Shown here piece after piece: positions 53,342 to 63,075 of a stretch of 64,000 nucleotides of DNA. This DNA is from Pseudomonadales bacterium (lineage in GTDB: Bacteria > Pseudomonadota > Gammaproteobacteria > Pseudomonadales > UBA7239). The position numbers and the translations under genes are program-made. Each line of letters opens with the position of its first letter. The first letter of the stretch is position 1. The notes below the pieces were generated by a model. That model saw nothing but the letters and a program-made list of their open reading frames with translations. It was not told the origin of the DNA and did not search any database. The DNA lies in the NCBI GenBank assembly GCA_028280345.1, contig JANQLY010000004.1, positions 248,001-312,000 of the forward strand, written 5' to 3'.

Positions 53342-53371
53342 ATATTTACATCGTATGCACAATGTAAATAT
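53342..53371. promoter_or_regulatory. Second TetR-like operator O2
   Basis: ATATTTACAT (53342-53351) and ATGTAAATAT (53362-53371) are perfect 10-bp inverted arms with a 10-base spacer. The inner TTTACAT/ATGTAAA arms equal those of O1 before the P450 gene (spacer 11 there), so the same regulator probably binds both. Confidence 0.75.
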
Positions 53372-53413
53372 TGGAAGTTGTTTATCCCTGCTAATTAACT
53401 GTGGAGCACCGTT

Positions 53414-54286
53414 ATGAAATTTTCACTCACGTTAACCTTTAACCCTGTCGATGACCAGGTACCGCTGGCAGTAGCAGCGGATGAACTGGGTTTTCATTCT
53501 ATCAATATTGGTGATGGCCTGTTTTTCTATGATGAAACTTCGGTTGACTACCCCTACACCGACAGTGGTGCGCGTTACTGGAGTGCGAATACACCTTTCC
53601 TTGACCCGTTCTGTGCGATTTCGGCAATGGGCGCAAAAACCAAAAACGTACGCTTCCTGGTTAATGTGTTGAAGCTGCCGGTACGCCGCCCACTGCTGGT
53701 TGCCAAGCAGTGTGGTACGACGGCCTACCTGACGGATGACCGATTAACGCTTGGTGTGGGCTTGAGTCCGTGGCCGGAAGATTTCTCCATCAATGGTGAA
53801 GAATGGAGTAATCGTGGGCCGCGCTGTGCTGAAATGATTGATGTATTACGCACTTATCTCGACGGTGAAGACCATGAGTATAAAGGCAAATACTATGAAA
53901 TTCCGAAGCTGTCGATTAATCCTGTGCCGAAAAAGCCGATGCCGATTGTTATCGGCGGTTCTGCAGAAGTCGTGCTCAAACGCGCAGCGCGCATTGCGGA
54001 TGGTTTTGCATCACCGAATACAACAGCCGATAATATTGGCGAAATGATTCGTAAGATCAACGAATACCGCAAGGAATACGGTACTGATAACAAGCCGTTT
54101 GAAATGATATCAGTGGCTACGGATATCTTTGATCTCGATGGTCATAAGCGTTTGCAAGACATGGGTGTCACTGAGGCCTGTGTGATGCCGTGGTTTTATT
54201 ACGGCGGCAAGTTTAAATCGGATATGGATTTTAAAATTGACTCCATGAAGAGATTCCAGGACGATGTGATGTCGAAATTGTCATAA
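53414..54286 (+). CDS. LLM-class flavin-dependent oxidoreductase
   Basis: 290 aa luciferase-like TIM barrel: MKFSLTLTFNPVDDQVPLAV, LGVGLSPWPEDFSINGEEW, KPMPIVIGGSAEVVLKRAAR, ADGFASPNTTADNI. Family members use F420 or FMN; F420 is uncommon in Gammaproteobacteria, so FMN is likelier. The reaction here is unknown; the context points to an oxidised sterol or terpenoid intermediate. First gene after operator O2. Confidence 0.8.
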   Translation: MKFSLTLTFNPVDDQVPLAVAADELGFHSINIGDGLFFYDETSVDYPYTDSGARYWSANTPFLDPFCAISAMGAKTKNVRFLVNVLKLPVRRPLLVAKQCGTTAYLTDDRLTLGVGLSPWPEDFSINGEEWSNRGPRCAEMIDVLRTYLDGEDHEYKGKYYEIPKLSINPVPKKPMPIVIGGSAEVVLKRAARIADGFASPNTTADNIGEMIRKINEYRKEYGTDNKPFEMISVATDIFDLDGHKRLQDMGVTEACVMPWFYYGGKFKSDMDFKIDSMKRFQDDVMSKLS

Positions 54287-54331
54287 GCGGAATCTTGTAT
54301 CAGGATTTCTGACCAGGAAAGGGGAGGGCCG

Positions 54332-55096
54332 ATGAAAGTTAACAGGTTGAGTGTGGCAGCAGTACTGCTGTCAATATTGGTAATACAGCCGGTGGTTGCG
54401 GAGGAAGGTACAGCAGAATTTAACTTTCTCGGCAGTGGTAGTGTTTCCTACAAAAATATTACCTTTGATTTGCCCGCAGTTGGGGCGTCATTTGAGCCTT
54501 CCCTGATTACACTTGGTCTTCACGGTACCTTAAGTTACGGTAATTTTTTCACCACCATCAACTACGACGACACAATCAGTGATGATACACAATATTCCAA
54601 TGGCGGCAGTTTGTTGTTGATGTCGCGACAGGATGCGGATCTCTCTTTTGGCTACTACCTTGGCAGAGGCTTTTCCGCATTTGCCGGTTACAAGGATGGT
54701 GAATTAAATGTCGATGTGATTGGTGAAATTGAAAATAATATGCCAGTTGCACCTTACGCTGTTGTATTTACCGATAAAGGTCCTTATGTGGGAGCCAGTT
54801 ACACCTATGCCATGACGAACAGCTCGCTGAGCTTTAGTTTAGCCTACGCGGATATGGATGGTGACGTTGCGTTTGGCACTGGTGCAACCAGTGGTGATAC
54901 CACCGGGTTTAGCTATAACATGGCCTGGAATATCCCGGTCGGTGAGAATACAACATTTATTTCCAAGCTGAACCTGACCCGTTACGATTTTGACGACAAG
55001 GAAAAAGGTACAGTTGATGGTAGTAATAATCCACAGGATCTAAGCTTTGAGCAGGAATTTAATGTGCTGAGCTTTGCGATTGCACATTATTTTTAA
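54332..55096 (+). CDS. Small outer-membrane beta-barrel protein
   Basis: 254 aa. Signal peptide (SVAAVLLSILVIQPVVA), then alternating amphipathic strands (TLGLHGTLSYGNFFTTINYD, GFSAFAGYKDGELNVDV, SSLSFSLAYADMDGDVAFG) and a C-terminal aromatic end (LSFAIAHYF), the BAM recognition form. Probably an 8-10 strand barrel. In this cluster it could pass or bind the hydrophobic substrate, but nothing in the sequence proves it. Confidence 0.78.
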   Translation: MKVNRLSVAAVLLSILVIQPVVAEEGTAEFNFLGSGSVSYKNITFDLPAVGASFEPSLITLGLHGTLSYGNFFTTINYDDTISDDTQYSNGGSLLLMSRQDADLSFGYYLGRGFSAFAGYKDGELNVDVIGEIENNMPVAPYAVVFTDKGPYVGASYTYAMTNSSLSFSLAYADMDGDVAFGTGATSGDTTGFSYNMAWNIPVGENTTFISKLNLTRYDFDDKEKGTVDGSNNPQDLSFEQEFNVLSFAIAHYF

Positions 55097-55119
55097 TTTT
55101 ATCCACTAATACTATTTGA

Positions 55120-56241
<1,122 letters not shown>

Positions 56242-56255
56242 TAGCAGGTGCCACT

Positions 56256-57101
56256 GTGGAACAGTTATCCGATGTAAAAATCTTTGGTGGGCGTCAGATT
56301 CAATTTAAACATCGCTCTACAGTGAATCACTGTGATATGCAATGTTCAATCTATCTTCCGCCAGCGGCTGAATCAGGTAAGGTGCCCGTGCTGTACTGGC
56401 TTTCCGGTCTCACCTGTACAGATGAAAATTTTGTTACCAAGGCTGGTGCCCAGCGTTATGCGGCTGAGCATGGTGTAGCCGTTGTGGCACCGGATACAAG
56501 CCCGCGCGGAGAGGACGTTCCTGATGATGCTGATGGTGGTTGGGATTTTGGCCTTGGGGCGGGTTTTTATGTGTCTGCTACTGAGGCGCCCTGGAGCGAA
56601 CATTACCATATGTATGAGTATGTGGTTGATGAATTGCCTGCCCTGATTAACGAACATTTCCCCGTTGATGGTGAGCGCCAGTCAATCTTTGGGCACTCTA
56701 TGGGAGGACATGGTGCTTTAACGATTGCGCTAAAGAACCCGCAGCGATATCACAGTGTGTCTGCTTTTGCGCCGATTTGTTCGCCACTTAACTGTCCTTG
56801 GGGCGAAAAAGCGCTTGGCAACTACATTGGGAGTGACAAACAGGCGTGGGAGCAATATGACAGTTGTAGTCTGGTGCGCGCTGCAGAGGATAAAAAGTTT
56901 GAATTGCTGGTTGATCAGGGGGTTGCCGATAGTTTCCTTGCTGAACAGTTGAAGCCGGAACTGCTGACCCAGGCCTGCAGTGACAATGATTACCCGCTAA
57001 CCCTGCGTATGCAGGATGGTTATGACCACAGTTACTACTTTATTGCCACATTCATTGGCGAGCACATTGCCTTTCATGCCAAGCAGCTGCAGACCGCTTA
57101 A
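56256..57101 (+). CDS. fghA: S-formylglutathione hydrolase
   Basis: 281 aa alpha/beta hydrolase releasing formate and glutathione. Nucleophile Ser148 in GHSMGGHGALT, YWLSGLTCTDENFVTKAGAQ near the N-terminus is the esterase D signature, and the C-terminal GYDHSYYF carries the catalytic His. With adhC it turns formaldehyde into formate. Confidence 0.93.
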   Translation: MEQLSDVKIFGGRQIQFKHRSTVNHCDMQCSIYLPPAAESGKVPVLYWLSGLTCTDENFVTKAGAQRYAAEHGVAVVAPDTSPRGEDVPDDADGGWDFGLGAGFYVSATEAPWSEHYHMYEYVVDELPALINEHFPVDGERQSIFGHSMGGHGALTIALKNPQRYHSVSAFAPICSPLNCPWGEKALGNYIGSDKQAWEQYDSCSLVRAAEDKKFELLVDQGVADSFLAEQLKPELLTQACSDNDYPLTLRMQDGYDHSYYFIATFIGEHIAFHAKQLQTA

Positions 57102-57111
57102 TCAATCAAAT

Positions 57112-57132
57112 TGACGACTTCGTCATTTTTTC
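57112..57132 (+). terminator. Weak terminator-like hairpin after fghA
   Basis: TGACG and CGTCA pair around ACTT, followed by six T residues. The short stem makes partial termination likelier than full. Confidence 0.4.
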
Positions 57133-57145
57133 TCAAGGTGTTTAT

Positions 57146-57952
57146 ATGACAGATTTTGTAAAAATTGAGAAGCCCCGACCGGGTATTACAGTGATTAAAA
57201 TGGATCGTCCGGATCGTATGAACGCGATGGCGTTTGATGTGATGGTGCCGCTCAAGGAAGCTTTTGAAGAGGTGAGTTTTGATAATGATTGCCGAGTGGT
57301 GATTCTAACCGGAGAGGGTAAAGGCTTTTGCTCCGGCGCTGATCTGAAAGACCCTGGCTATTTACCAATCTTCGATGGTCTGACCATGCCGGGCATTGCG
57401 CGTCGTGCAATGAAAGTGCTGGATGATGTTATCCACGCGGTTCAGACCATGCACCAACCAGTTATTGGTGCGATCAATGGGCCTGCAATTGGTGGTGGTT
57501 TTTGCCTGAGTTTGATTACCGATATTCGTGTTGCATCAGATACAGCAGTGTTTCGCGCGGCTGGTATTAATAATGGTCTGACAGCATCAGAGCTTGGTTT
57601 GAGTTATACCTTGCCGCGGGCCATCGGTTCATCGCGTGCCTTTGAAATTATGCTAACTGGTAAAGATGTTGATGCAGAGGAAGCAGAGCGTATCGGTCTG
57701 GTTTCCCAAGTGGTGCCGGGTGACCAGTTGATGGATGCATGTTTTGCTATGGCTGAAAGGATTATGGGGTATTCGCAGCTTGGGGTTGAGTTAACCAAGC
57801 AGATGCTGTGGTCGAGTCTCAGTGCCAGCAGTTTGTCGACACATATTAACCATGAGGGGCATGCACAGTTATATGTGCGTATGACCACCGAAAACTTCCA
57901 GGAAGCGATCAAGGCTCGCAAGGAAAAACGCGATCCTGTATTTAAGGATTAA
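57146..57952 (+). CDS. Enoyl-CoA hydratase/isomerase family protein
   Basis: 268 aa crotonase fold: oxyanion-hole strands GEGKGFCSGADLKD and GAINGPAIGGGFCLSL, then GINNGLTASELGLSYTLPRA with a conserved-position Glu. Acts on a CoA thioester; specificity cannot be read. In context it may belong to side-chain or ring degradation. Confidence 0.85.
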   Translation: MTDFVKIEKPRPGITVIKMDRPDRMNAMAFDVMVPLKEAFEEVSFDNDCRVVILTGEGKGFCSGADLKDPGYLPIFDGLTMPGIARRAMKVLDDVIHAVQTMHQPVIGAINGPAIGGGFCLSLITDIRVASDTAVFRAAGINNGLTASELGLSYTLPRAIGSSRAFEIMLTGKDVDAEEAERIGLVSQVVPGDQLMDACFAMAERIMGYSQLGVELTKQMLWSSLSASSLSTHINHEGHAQLYVRMTTENFQEAIKARKEKRDPVFKD

Positions 57953-57994
57953 GGGCGTAAACACTAATTCAACGTAAATCTGACGTAAAAAGTT

Positions 57995-59965
57995 ATGAGC
58001 AAATTTAATAAACTATTTGAGCCAATTAAAATTGGCAGTATGGAGTTGCGTAATCGTATTGTGATGGCGCCAATGACGGTAGATTATGCAAACGATGACG
58101 AAACACCATCTGAACGGCACATTGCTTACTATGCGGAGCGTGCGCGAGGTGGTGCCGGACTAATCACGATGGAAGTGGTGACGGTGGATGAAGAGCATCG
58201 CTATCAACAGCACTCACTAGGGCTCTATAACGATGAATTGATTCCGCACCATAAAAAACTTGTGGATGCTGTGCATGCGCATGGAGCAAAGATTGTTCCG
58301 CAAATTTCTCATACTGGCCCGGAATCGCTCGGTAGCTTTTACAAGGGAATTCAGCCGATAGGGCCGTCAGTAATTCGTACCCAGACTACGATGCAGGTTT
58401 GTCGAGAGCTCGATATTGAGGAGATTCCTCGTTATGTTGCGATGTATGGTGATGCTGCGCGCCGTGCCGAGCAAGCAGGTTATGATGGTATTGAGCTGCA
58501 TGCGGCGCACTCTTATATGTTGCTCGGTTCGTTTTTATCGCCATTACGCAATTTTCGTAGTGATGAGTACGGTGGAAAGTTGCCAGGGCGTATGAAACTG
58601 TTACTCGAAGTGCTTGCTGATATTCGCAGCAAGGTAGATGCAGATTTTCCGATTCATTTGCGTTTGTCCGGCAATGAGCGTGAATCCGGTGGGCGTGAAA
58701 TCAACGAAACGGTACGTATGGCGCCACTGCTTGTCGAAGCTGGTGTCAGTGCATTCCATGTCAGTGGTGGTGTGGGTGATGCGAATATCACTCAGATTAT
58801 CCCAAGCTCCGAATACGCCAATGGCTATAACGTCAATATGGCAACTGCGATCAAGCGTGTCGTGGATGTGCCAGTGATGGCGGTAGGACGCAATATGAAG
58901 GTGGAAGACGCAGAAACGCTATTACAAAATGACCAGGTAGATATGGTGGTTATGGGGCGTGCACTGTTTGCAGACCCGGAACTGCCGAACAAGGCGCAAG
59001 CTGGTGAGATTGCCAGTATTCGCCCGTGTAACTCCTGTCAGGATTGTGTGGATACGATTATGCGTGGTGGTGGTAGTGCCTGTGCGCTAAACGCTGCGAG
59101 TGGTCGTGAACACCTGTTTCCACTGCATGAGCTTGCGCAGGCCAGTAAGAAGGTGATTGTCGTTGGTGGCGGTGTTGCGGGTATGGAGGCTGCTCGGGTT
59201 GCTGCAGAGCGTGGTCATAGTGTGACTCTGGTGGAAAAATCTGCAGCATTGGGTGGTCAGTTTGATCTTGCGGCAAGTTTACTTAATGATCATCGTCCTT
59301 ATCTGGATTGGCTGATTGCAGAGGTACAGCGCCTGCCGATAACGGTGCAGCTTGATAAAGAAGTAACCGCAGATACTGTTGCTGAATATTCGGCAGACGT
59401 CATTGTTGTTGCCAGCGGAGGTGTTAATACAGCGCCGGCATTTAATGGTGATGACCAGGCGCATGTGGTGACGGGTGAAAGCTTATACAAAGTGATTGCC
59501 ACTGACTTTGAAGGCATTGATGGCGATGTGGTTGTGCTTGGAGGTAATGTAACAGCCGTAGAAATTGCTGATGCGCTGGCGCGTAAAACGACAGAACGTA
59601 ATCTGGCGCCGGCAAAACGCTCAGTAACCTTGTTGAACTGGCAGCACCGCGTTGCTGATGGAGCAGGGAAAAAACGTCGCGGCGATGTTTGCCAGCGCCT
59701 CGATTTACATGGTGTTACCGTTTTAACCGGAATGGAAGTGGTGGAGATCGGGAAAGACAGCGTTGTATTTCGTCAGGAGGATCAATCAGTGCGCGAAGTG
59801 CCAGCGACGCATGTGCTGGTTAGTGACGCTGTCAGTGAAAACAATAGCTTATACGAGCAATTGCAAGGCAGCGCAGAAGAAGTTTATGCGATAGGTGATT
59901 GTGCCGGATTTGGTCTGGTGAAAAAAGCGATCAGTGATGCGTTTGATGTTGCTATGTCGTTATAG
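57995..59965 (+). CDS. FadH/OYE-type iron-sulfur flavoprotein oxidoreductase
   Basis: 656 aa. N-terminal old-yellow-enzyme barrel (FEPIKIGSMELRNRIVMAPM, GYDGIELHAAHSYMLLGSFL), a 4Fe-4S site with C345, C348, C351 and C363 (spacing 2-2-11, nearer trimethylamine dehydrogenase than E. coli FadH), then an FAD/NAD domain (VIVVGGGVAGMEAARVAAER). Family members reduce 2,4-dienoyl-CoA or other enones, or demethylate amines. Here a steroid-type enone or dienoyl-CoA is plausible, not proven. Confidence 0.82.
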   Translation: MSKFNKLFEPIKIGSMELRNRIVMAPMTVDYANDDETPSERHIAYYAERARGGAGLITMEVVTVDEEHRYQQHSLGLYNDELIPHHKKLVDAVHAHGAKIVPQISHTGPESLGSFYKGIQPIGPSVIRTQTTMQVCRELDIEEIPRYVAMYGDAARRAEQAGYDGIELHAAHSYMLLGSFLSPLRNFRSDEYGGKLPGRMKLLLEVLADIRSKVDADFPIHLRLSGNERESGGREINETVRMAPLLVEAGVSAFHVSGGVGDANITQIIPSSEYANGYNVNMATAIKRVVDVPVMAVGRNMKVEDAETLLQNDQVDMVVMGRALFADPELPNKAQAGEIASIRPCNSCQDCVDTIMRGGGSACALNAASGREHLFPLHELAQASKKVIVVGGGVAGMEAARVAAERGHSVTLVEKSAALGGQFDLAASLLNDHRPYLDWLIAEVQRLPITVQLDKEVTADTVAEYSADVIVVASGGVNTAPAFNGDDQAHVVTGESLYKVIATDFEGIDGDVVVLGGNVTAVEIADALARKTTERNLAPAKRSVTLLNWQHRVADGAGKKRRGDVCQRLDLHGVTVLTGMEVVEIGKDSVVFRQEDQSVREVPATHVLVSDAVSENNSLYEQLQGSAEEVYAIGDCAGFGLVKKAISDAFDVAMSL

Positions 59966-60012
59966 TTCTGACATAAACTCCTGTATTCTGTGACATTAAA
60001 ATAAAATAAGAC

Positions 60013-60047
60013 AATAAAAAAGCGCGGTCTAAACCGCGCTTTTTTAT
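60013..60047. terminator. Bidirectional terminator
   Basis: AAAAAGCGCGGT and ACCGCGCTTTTT form a long stem around CTAA, with A- and T-runs on both sides, between the convergent flavoprotein and DUF4124 genes. Confidence 0.92.
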
Positions 60048-60061
60048 TGTTCAGTCACCAG

Positions 60062-60529
60062 TTATTCTTTGCCTTCGAGTTCTCGCACTTTTTGTTCTGC
60101 CCTTTCAACACGTTGTATATATTGCTCGGTAGGGCGATTGCCATTAATCGTTGCCTGACGGTCACCGTCACGAATAACTTTGGCCTCTTCAAGGTCTTTG
60201 CGGGCTTGTTCTAGGTCACGTTGTCGCTGTTGCTCCAGTTCACGTCGACTCGGTTGTGGAGGCTCCTTTGCTTTTTCATTTTCCAGAACTTCCGGGTCAA
60301 GAATTTCGTTTGATTTTGGTACATCGGTTGATGGGACGATATTGGGCTCCTGGATAGTAACCTCTTCAGCGCTTTCTCCGGCCATGGCGCAGTCTACATA
60401 AGTCACATTACCGCTGGCGTCAACTTCCTTGCAGACTTCGTGGCTATAGGCGCTGTTGCTTAATGCCAGTAACAATCCGGTTAAAGTGGTGATTAAATAA
60501 ACATTTAATTGCGGTAGAATTTTCTGCAT
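60062..60529 (-). CDS. DUF4124-domain secreted protein
   Basis: 155 aa from ATG 60529, giving a clean signal peptide (YLITTLTGLLLALSNSAYS). The DUF4124-like part (VCKEVDASGNVTYVDCAMAG) has two cysteines likely to be bridged. The rest is a charged coiled coil (RRELEQQRQRDLEQARKDLE). ATG 60604 would add 25 atypical residues. Function unknown. Confidence 0.75.
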   Translation of the reverse strand: MQKILPQLNVYLITTLTGLLLALSNSAYSHEVCKEVDASGNVTYVDCAMAGESAEEVTIQEPNIVPSTDVPKSNEILDPEVLENEKAKEPPQPSRRELEQQRQRDLEQARKDLEEAKVIRDGDRQATINGNRPTEQYIQRVERAEQKVRELEGKE

Positions 60530-60695
60530 ATCAGGCCCTGTATTTGCATGCGGTGATATTAGCAGTGTAATCGCTCTGATAACGCTTAGCAATCCGTGCC
60601 CCAAGGTGTGAAAAGCTGGAGAATTTGGACAATATCCTGGTGGGTGTGTTATCCTGGAAAATAATTTTTAGCTATAAAATTCAATAACTTAAGTG

Positions 60696-62045
60696 ATGAT
60701 GAAAATGCTGTCTGCAATACTTGATTCTGGTAAACACGGTTGCCTTTTCTGTGTTGTTTTATTTGGCGTTTTATTAGCGGGCTGTCAGTCCACGCCTAAC
60801 TATCAGCTCGATCTGATGCAGGCACCCGGTATTTTCAGCGAAGCCGGAGCCGACCCATTTCCATCCGAGTTACCGATTGATAATGAGAATGATATTCCAA
60901 TTTTTTATGCGACAGATCGTAAACCTGTAGTTGAGCAGAATGAGCGGCCATTCTATGAAAATGCCCGTGGTCATGCACTGCGCCTCGGGGTCGGTGAAGT
61001 CAAAATGGTGAGGCCGGGAATGACATGGGAAGAGGTGCGCGAAGTGTCATTGCTCAAGGCGCGCACCGACAAGTTTCCATTGCAGGTCGAGAGTATTAAT
61101 GAAATGGGTTATATGCATGGCTCTGAAGACCTGATTTATGATAACCCGCTAACACCCGAAGAAATTGCGGCAGGTGAAAAAGAGTACGCCGAGGCCATTA
61201 ACAGGCAATTGGAAAAAGCTGTTTTCAAGGATATCTATATCTATGTACATGGCTATAAAGTCGTGTTCGATAATCCTTTGCTGGTTGCCAGTGAACTGTG
61301 GCATTTTATGGGCTACCAGGGAGTTTATATCGCCTATGCATGGCCTTCCACACCAAAAACGCTGGCATATATGTCTGATGTTGAATCGGCGCAGTACAGC
61401 TCACATAACTTGAGAAAGTTTATCGAATTTCTGGCAGAGAATACCGAAGCGGAAAATATTCATGTGCTTGGTTATAGTGCGGGTACGCGAGTTGTCGTGA
61501 ATGCGCTGCAACAGCTGGCATTGAAAAATGACACCTTGTCTGCTGAACAGCTCAATGATAAATATCGCCTTGGTGAAACCATACTGGTGGGCAGTGATTA
61601 TGATCGTGATTTATTTATAGCTGCGCTTCAGGATGGTTTGTTAAACGTACAGGATCGCTTTACATTATATTTTTCATCCACAGACAAGGCGTTGACCATG
61701 TCGAGGTTTTTGTTTGGTCGCAATCGATTGGGCCAGATTCTGGAGGATGATACGATCAATGAAGAGAAAATGCGTCGCCTTGGTGTAGGAGAACGATTGC
61801 AGATCATTTATGTAAGTTCAGCTGAAGGTGCGTCGTCCGGTAATGGCCATGCCTACTTTCGCAGCAGTCCCTGGGTGAGCAGTGATGTATTGCTGACTTT
61901 TCGTTTCAGAGGAACACCGCAGGAGCGCGGCTTGATTGAAAGCGATTTAGTCCCTTTGGTATGGGCATTTCCTGACGATTATATGGAAACATTAAAACAG
62001 CGAGTGATTGAAGCGAACCTCAAACACTCGCAGGATAATGAATAG
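60696..62045 (+). CDS. DUF900-type alpha/beta hydrolase lipoprotein
   Basis: 449 aa. Lipobox VLLAGCQS near residue 30 (GTG 60693 directly before would add one residue). DIPIFYATDRKPV and the long hydrolase core with IYIYVHGYKVVFDN, YIAYAWPS and the nucleophile motif HVLGYSAGTRVVVNAL match the DUF900 esterase-like family. Probably anchored to the outer membrane; substrate unknown. Confidence 0.78.
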   Translation: MMKMLSAILDSGKHGCLFCVVLFGVLLAGCQSTPNYQLDLMQAPGIFSEAGADPFPSELPIDNENDIPIFYATDRKPVVEQNERPFYENARGHALRLGVGEVKMVRPGMTWEEVREVSLLKARTDKFPLQVESINEMGYMHGSEDLIYDNPLTPEEIAAGEKEYAEAINRQLEKAVFKDIYIYVHGYKVVFDNPLLVASELWHFMGYQGVYIAYAWPSTPKTLAYMSDVESAQYSSHNLRKFIEFLAENTEAENIHVLGYSAGTRVVVNALQQLALKNDTLSAEQLNDKYRLGETILVGSDYDRDLFIAALQDGLLNVQDRFTLYFSSTDKALTMSRFLFGRNRLGQILEDDTINEEKMRRLGVGERLQIIYVSSAEGASSGNGHAYFRSSPWVSSDVLLTFRFRGTPQERGLIESDLVPLVWAFPDDYMETLKQRVIEANLKHSQDNE

Positions 62046-62048
62046 ATA

Positions 62049-62903
62049 TTAGAAGCGGGCAATCAAATAAACAGCCAGACCTGAATACTCCCATTCAAAA
62101 GAGCCGAGTAGATCACTGGTATCTGCATCCACGTTCATATCAAACGAACCGATTGAGGTGCCCACACCCCAATTGCGAGTAAAGTAGTACTCGGCGGCAA
62201 CATTGGCGAGCAAGATATCACCGGCATAGTCGTCGATGGTGACATCAAGCCAGCGGAATCCGGCAATCAGGCGCCATTGATCAGTAGGATCATAACGATA
62301 GTTCAAACCAATCAGTGGCAGTGGCGCATCAATATCTTCCGTTGTGGAATATGAGCCATTAATAACAGTGACATTATTGTTTTTATCGGTAATTTCCCCG
62401 AAGGCATCAAGATCAAAGCTAATATCCATCCAGTGAATACCGGCAGTCAGACCGAGTGTATGTCGATCTCTTTTGAGGAAGTTCCAGTGGTATTCGATAT
62501 CATAAATATTGGTTTTGACTTCACTATTAACAAAGGCACCCGCACCAATGGTTTGATCTTCATATTCAAGATCTTTGAGAACATTACGAGTTGCAGAGCG
62601 GCTTACGGGCAGATAGGTCAGGCCCAGGCTGTGGCGCGGGTTAATATCCCAGCGGAATTGAAAGCGGCCCAGACTATCCGAGTCGTCATAACCCAGATCA
62701 TCTTCAAAATCGATTTCGGTACCCGCACCAAATTGCTTTGAACTGGCTTGAATACCCGCATTAAAATCGATGAGTGAGCCACCCAGTGTCAGGGTAAAGC
62801 GGGGGTCTTTGTCTTCTGCCATGGCTGTTGTGGCAAGTCCGGAGACTAACAGCGATGCCGTGAGCTGGATTAGGCGAGTGCGGGAAGTTTTCAATAGTTT
62901 CAT
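62049..62903 (-). CDS. Outer-membrane beta-barrel protein
   Basis: 284 aa. Signal peptide (LIQLTASLLVSGLATTAMA), then a predicted barrel (RFTLTLGGSLIDFNAGIQ, HSLGLTYLPVSRSATRN, IYDIEYHWNFLKRDRHTLGL, WRLIAGFRWLDVTIDDYAG) ending in a terminal aromatic (GLAVYLIARF). OmpW/OmpA-like general type, no specific family recognised. Convergent with the hydrolase gene, three bases between stops. Confidence 0.72.
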   Translation of the reverse strand: MKLLKTSRTRLIQLTASLLVSGLATTAMAEDKDPRFTLTLGGSLIDFNAGIQASSKQFGAGTEIDFEDDLGYDDSDSLGRFQFRWDINPRHSLGLTYLPVSRSATRNVLKDLEYEDQTIGAGAFVNSEVKTNIYDIEYHWNFLKRDRHTLGLTAGIHWMDISFDLDAFGEITDKNNNVTVINGSYSTTEDIDAPLPLIGLNYRYDPTDQWRLIAGFRWLDVTIDDYAGDILLANVAAEYYFTRNWGVGTSIGSFDMNVDADTSDLLGSFEWEYSGLAVYLIARF

Positions 62904-62963
62904 GCGTATATCCTGTCTCTACGTGGTACCAAATCAGGTAAGAAAATGGGCTGCTGGAAAAGC

Positions 62964-62980
62964 TGGTCAGTTAGTGACCA
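62964..62980. promoter_or_regulatory. Inverted repeat in the spacer before the MscS-like gene
   Basis: TGGTCA-GTTAG-TGACCA, six-base arms, between two divergent genes. Possible operator; no adjacent regulator gene. Confidence 0.3.
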
Positions 62981-63075
62981 CTCGTATAGTATCGCAGTGT
63001 AACTGAAAAAGCAGGTTTTTCAAATCACATCCCGGCTGGCTTCAAGGCGGGGAGAACTGACCCGGAAGCAATACT

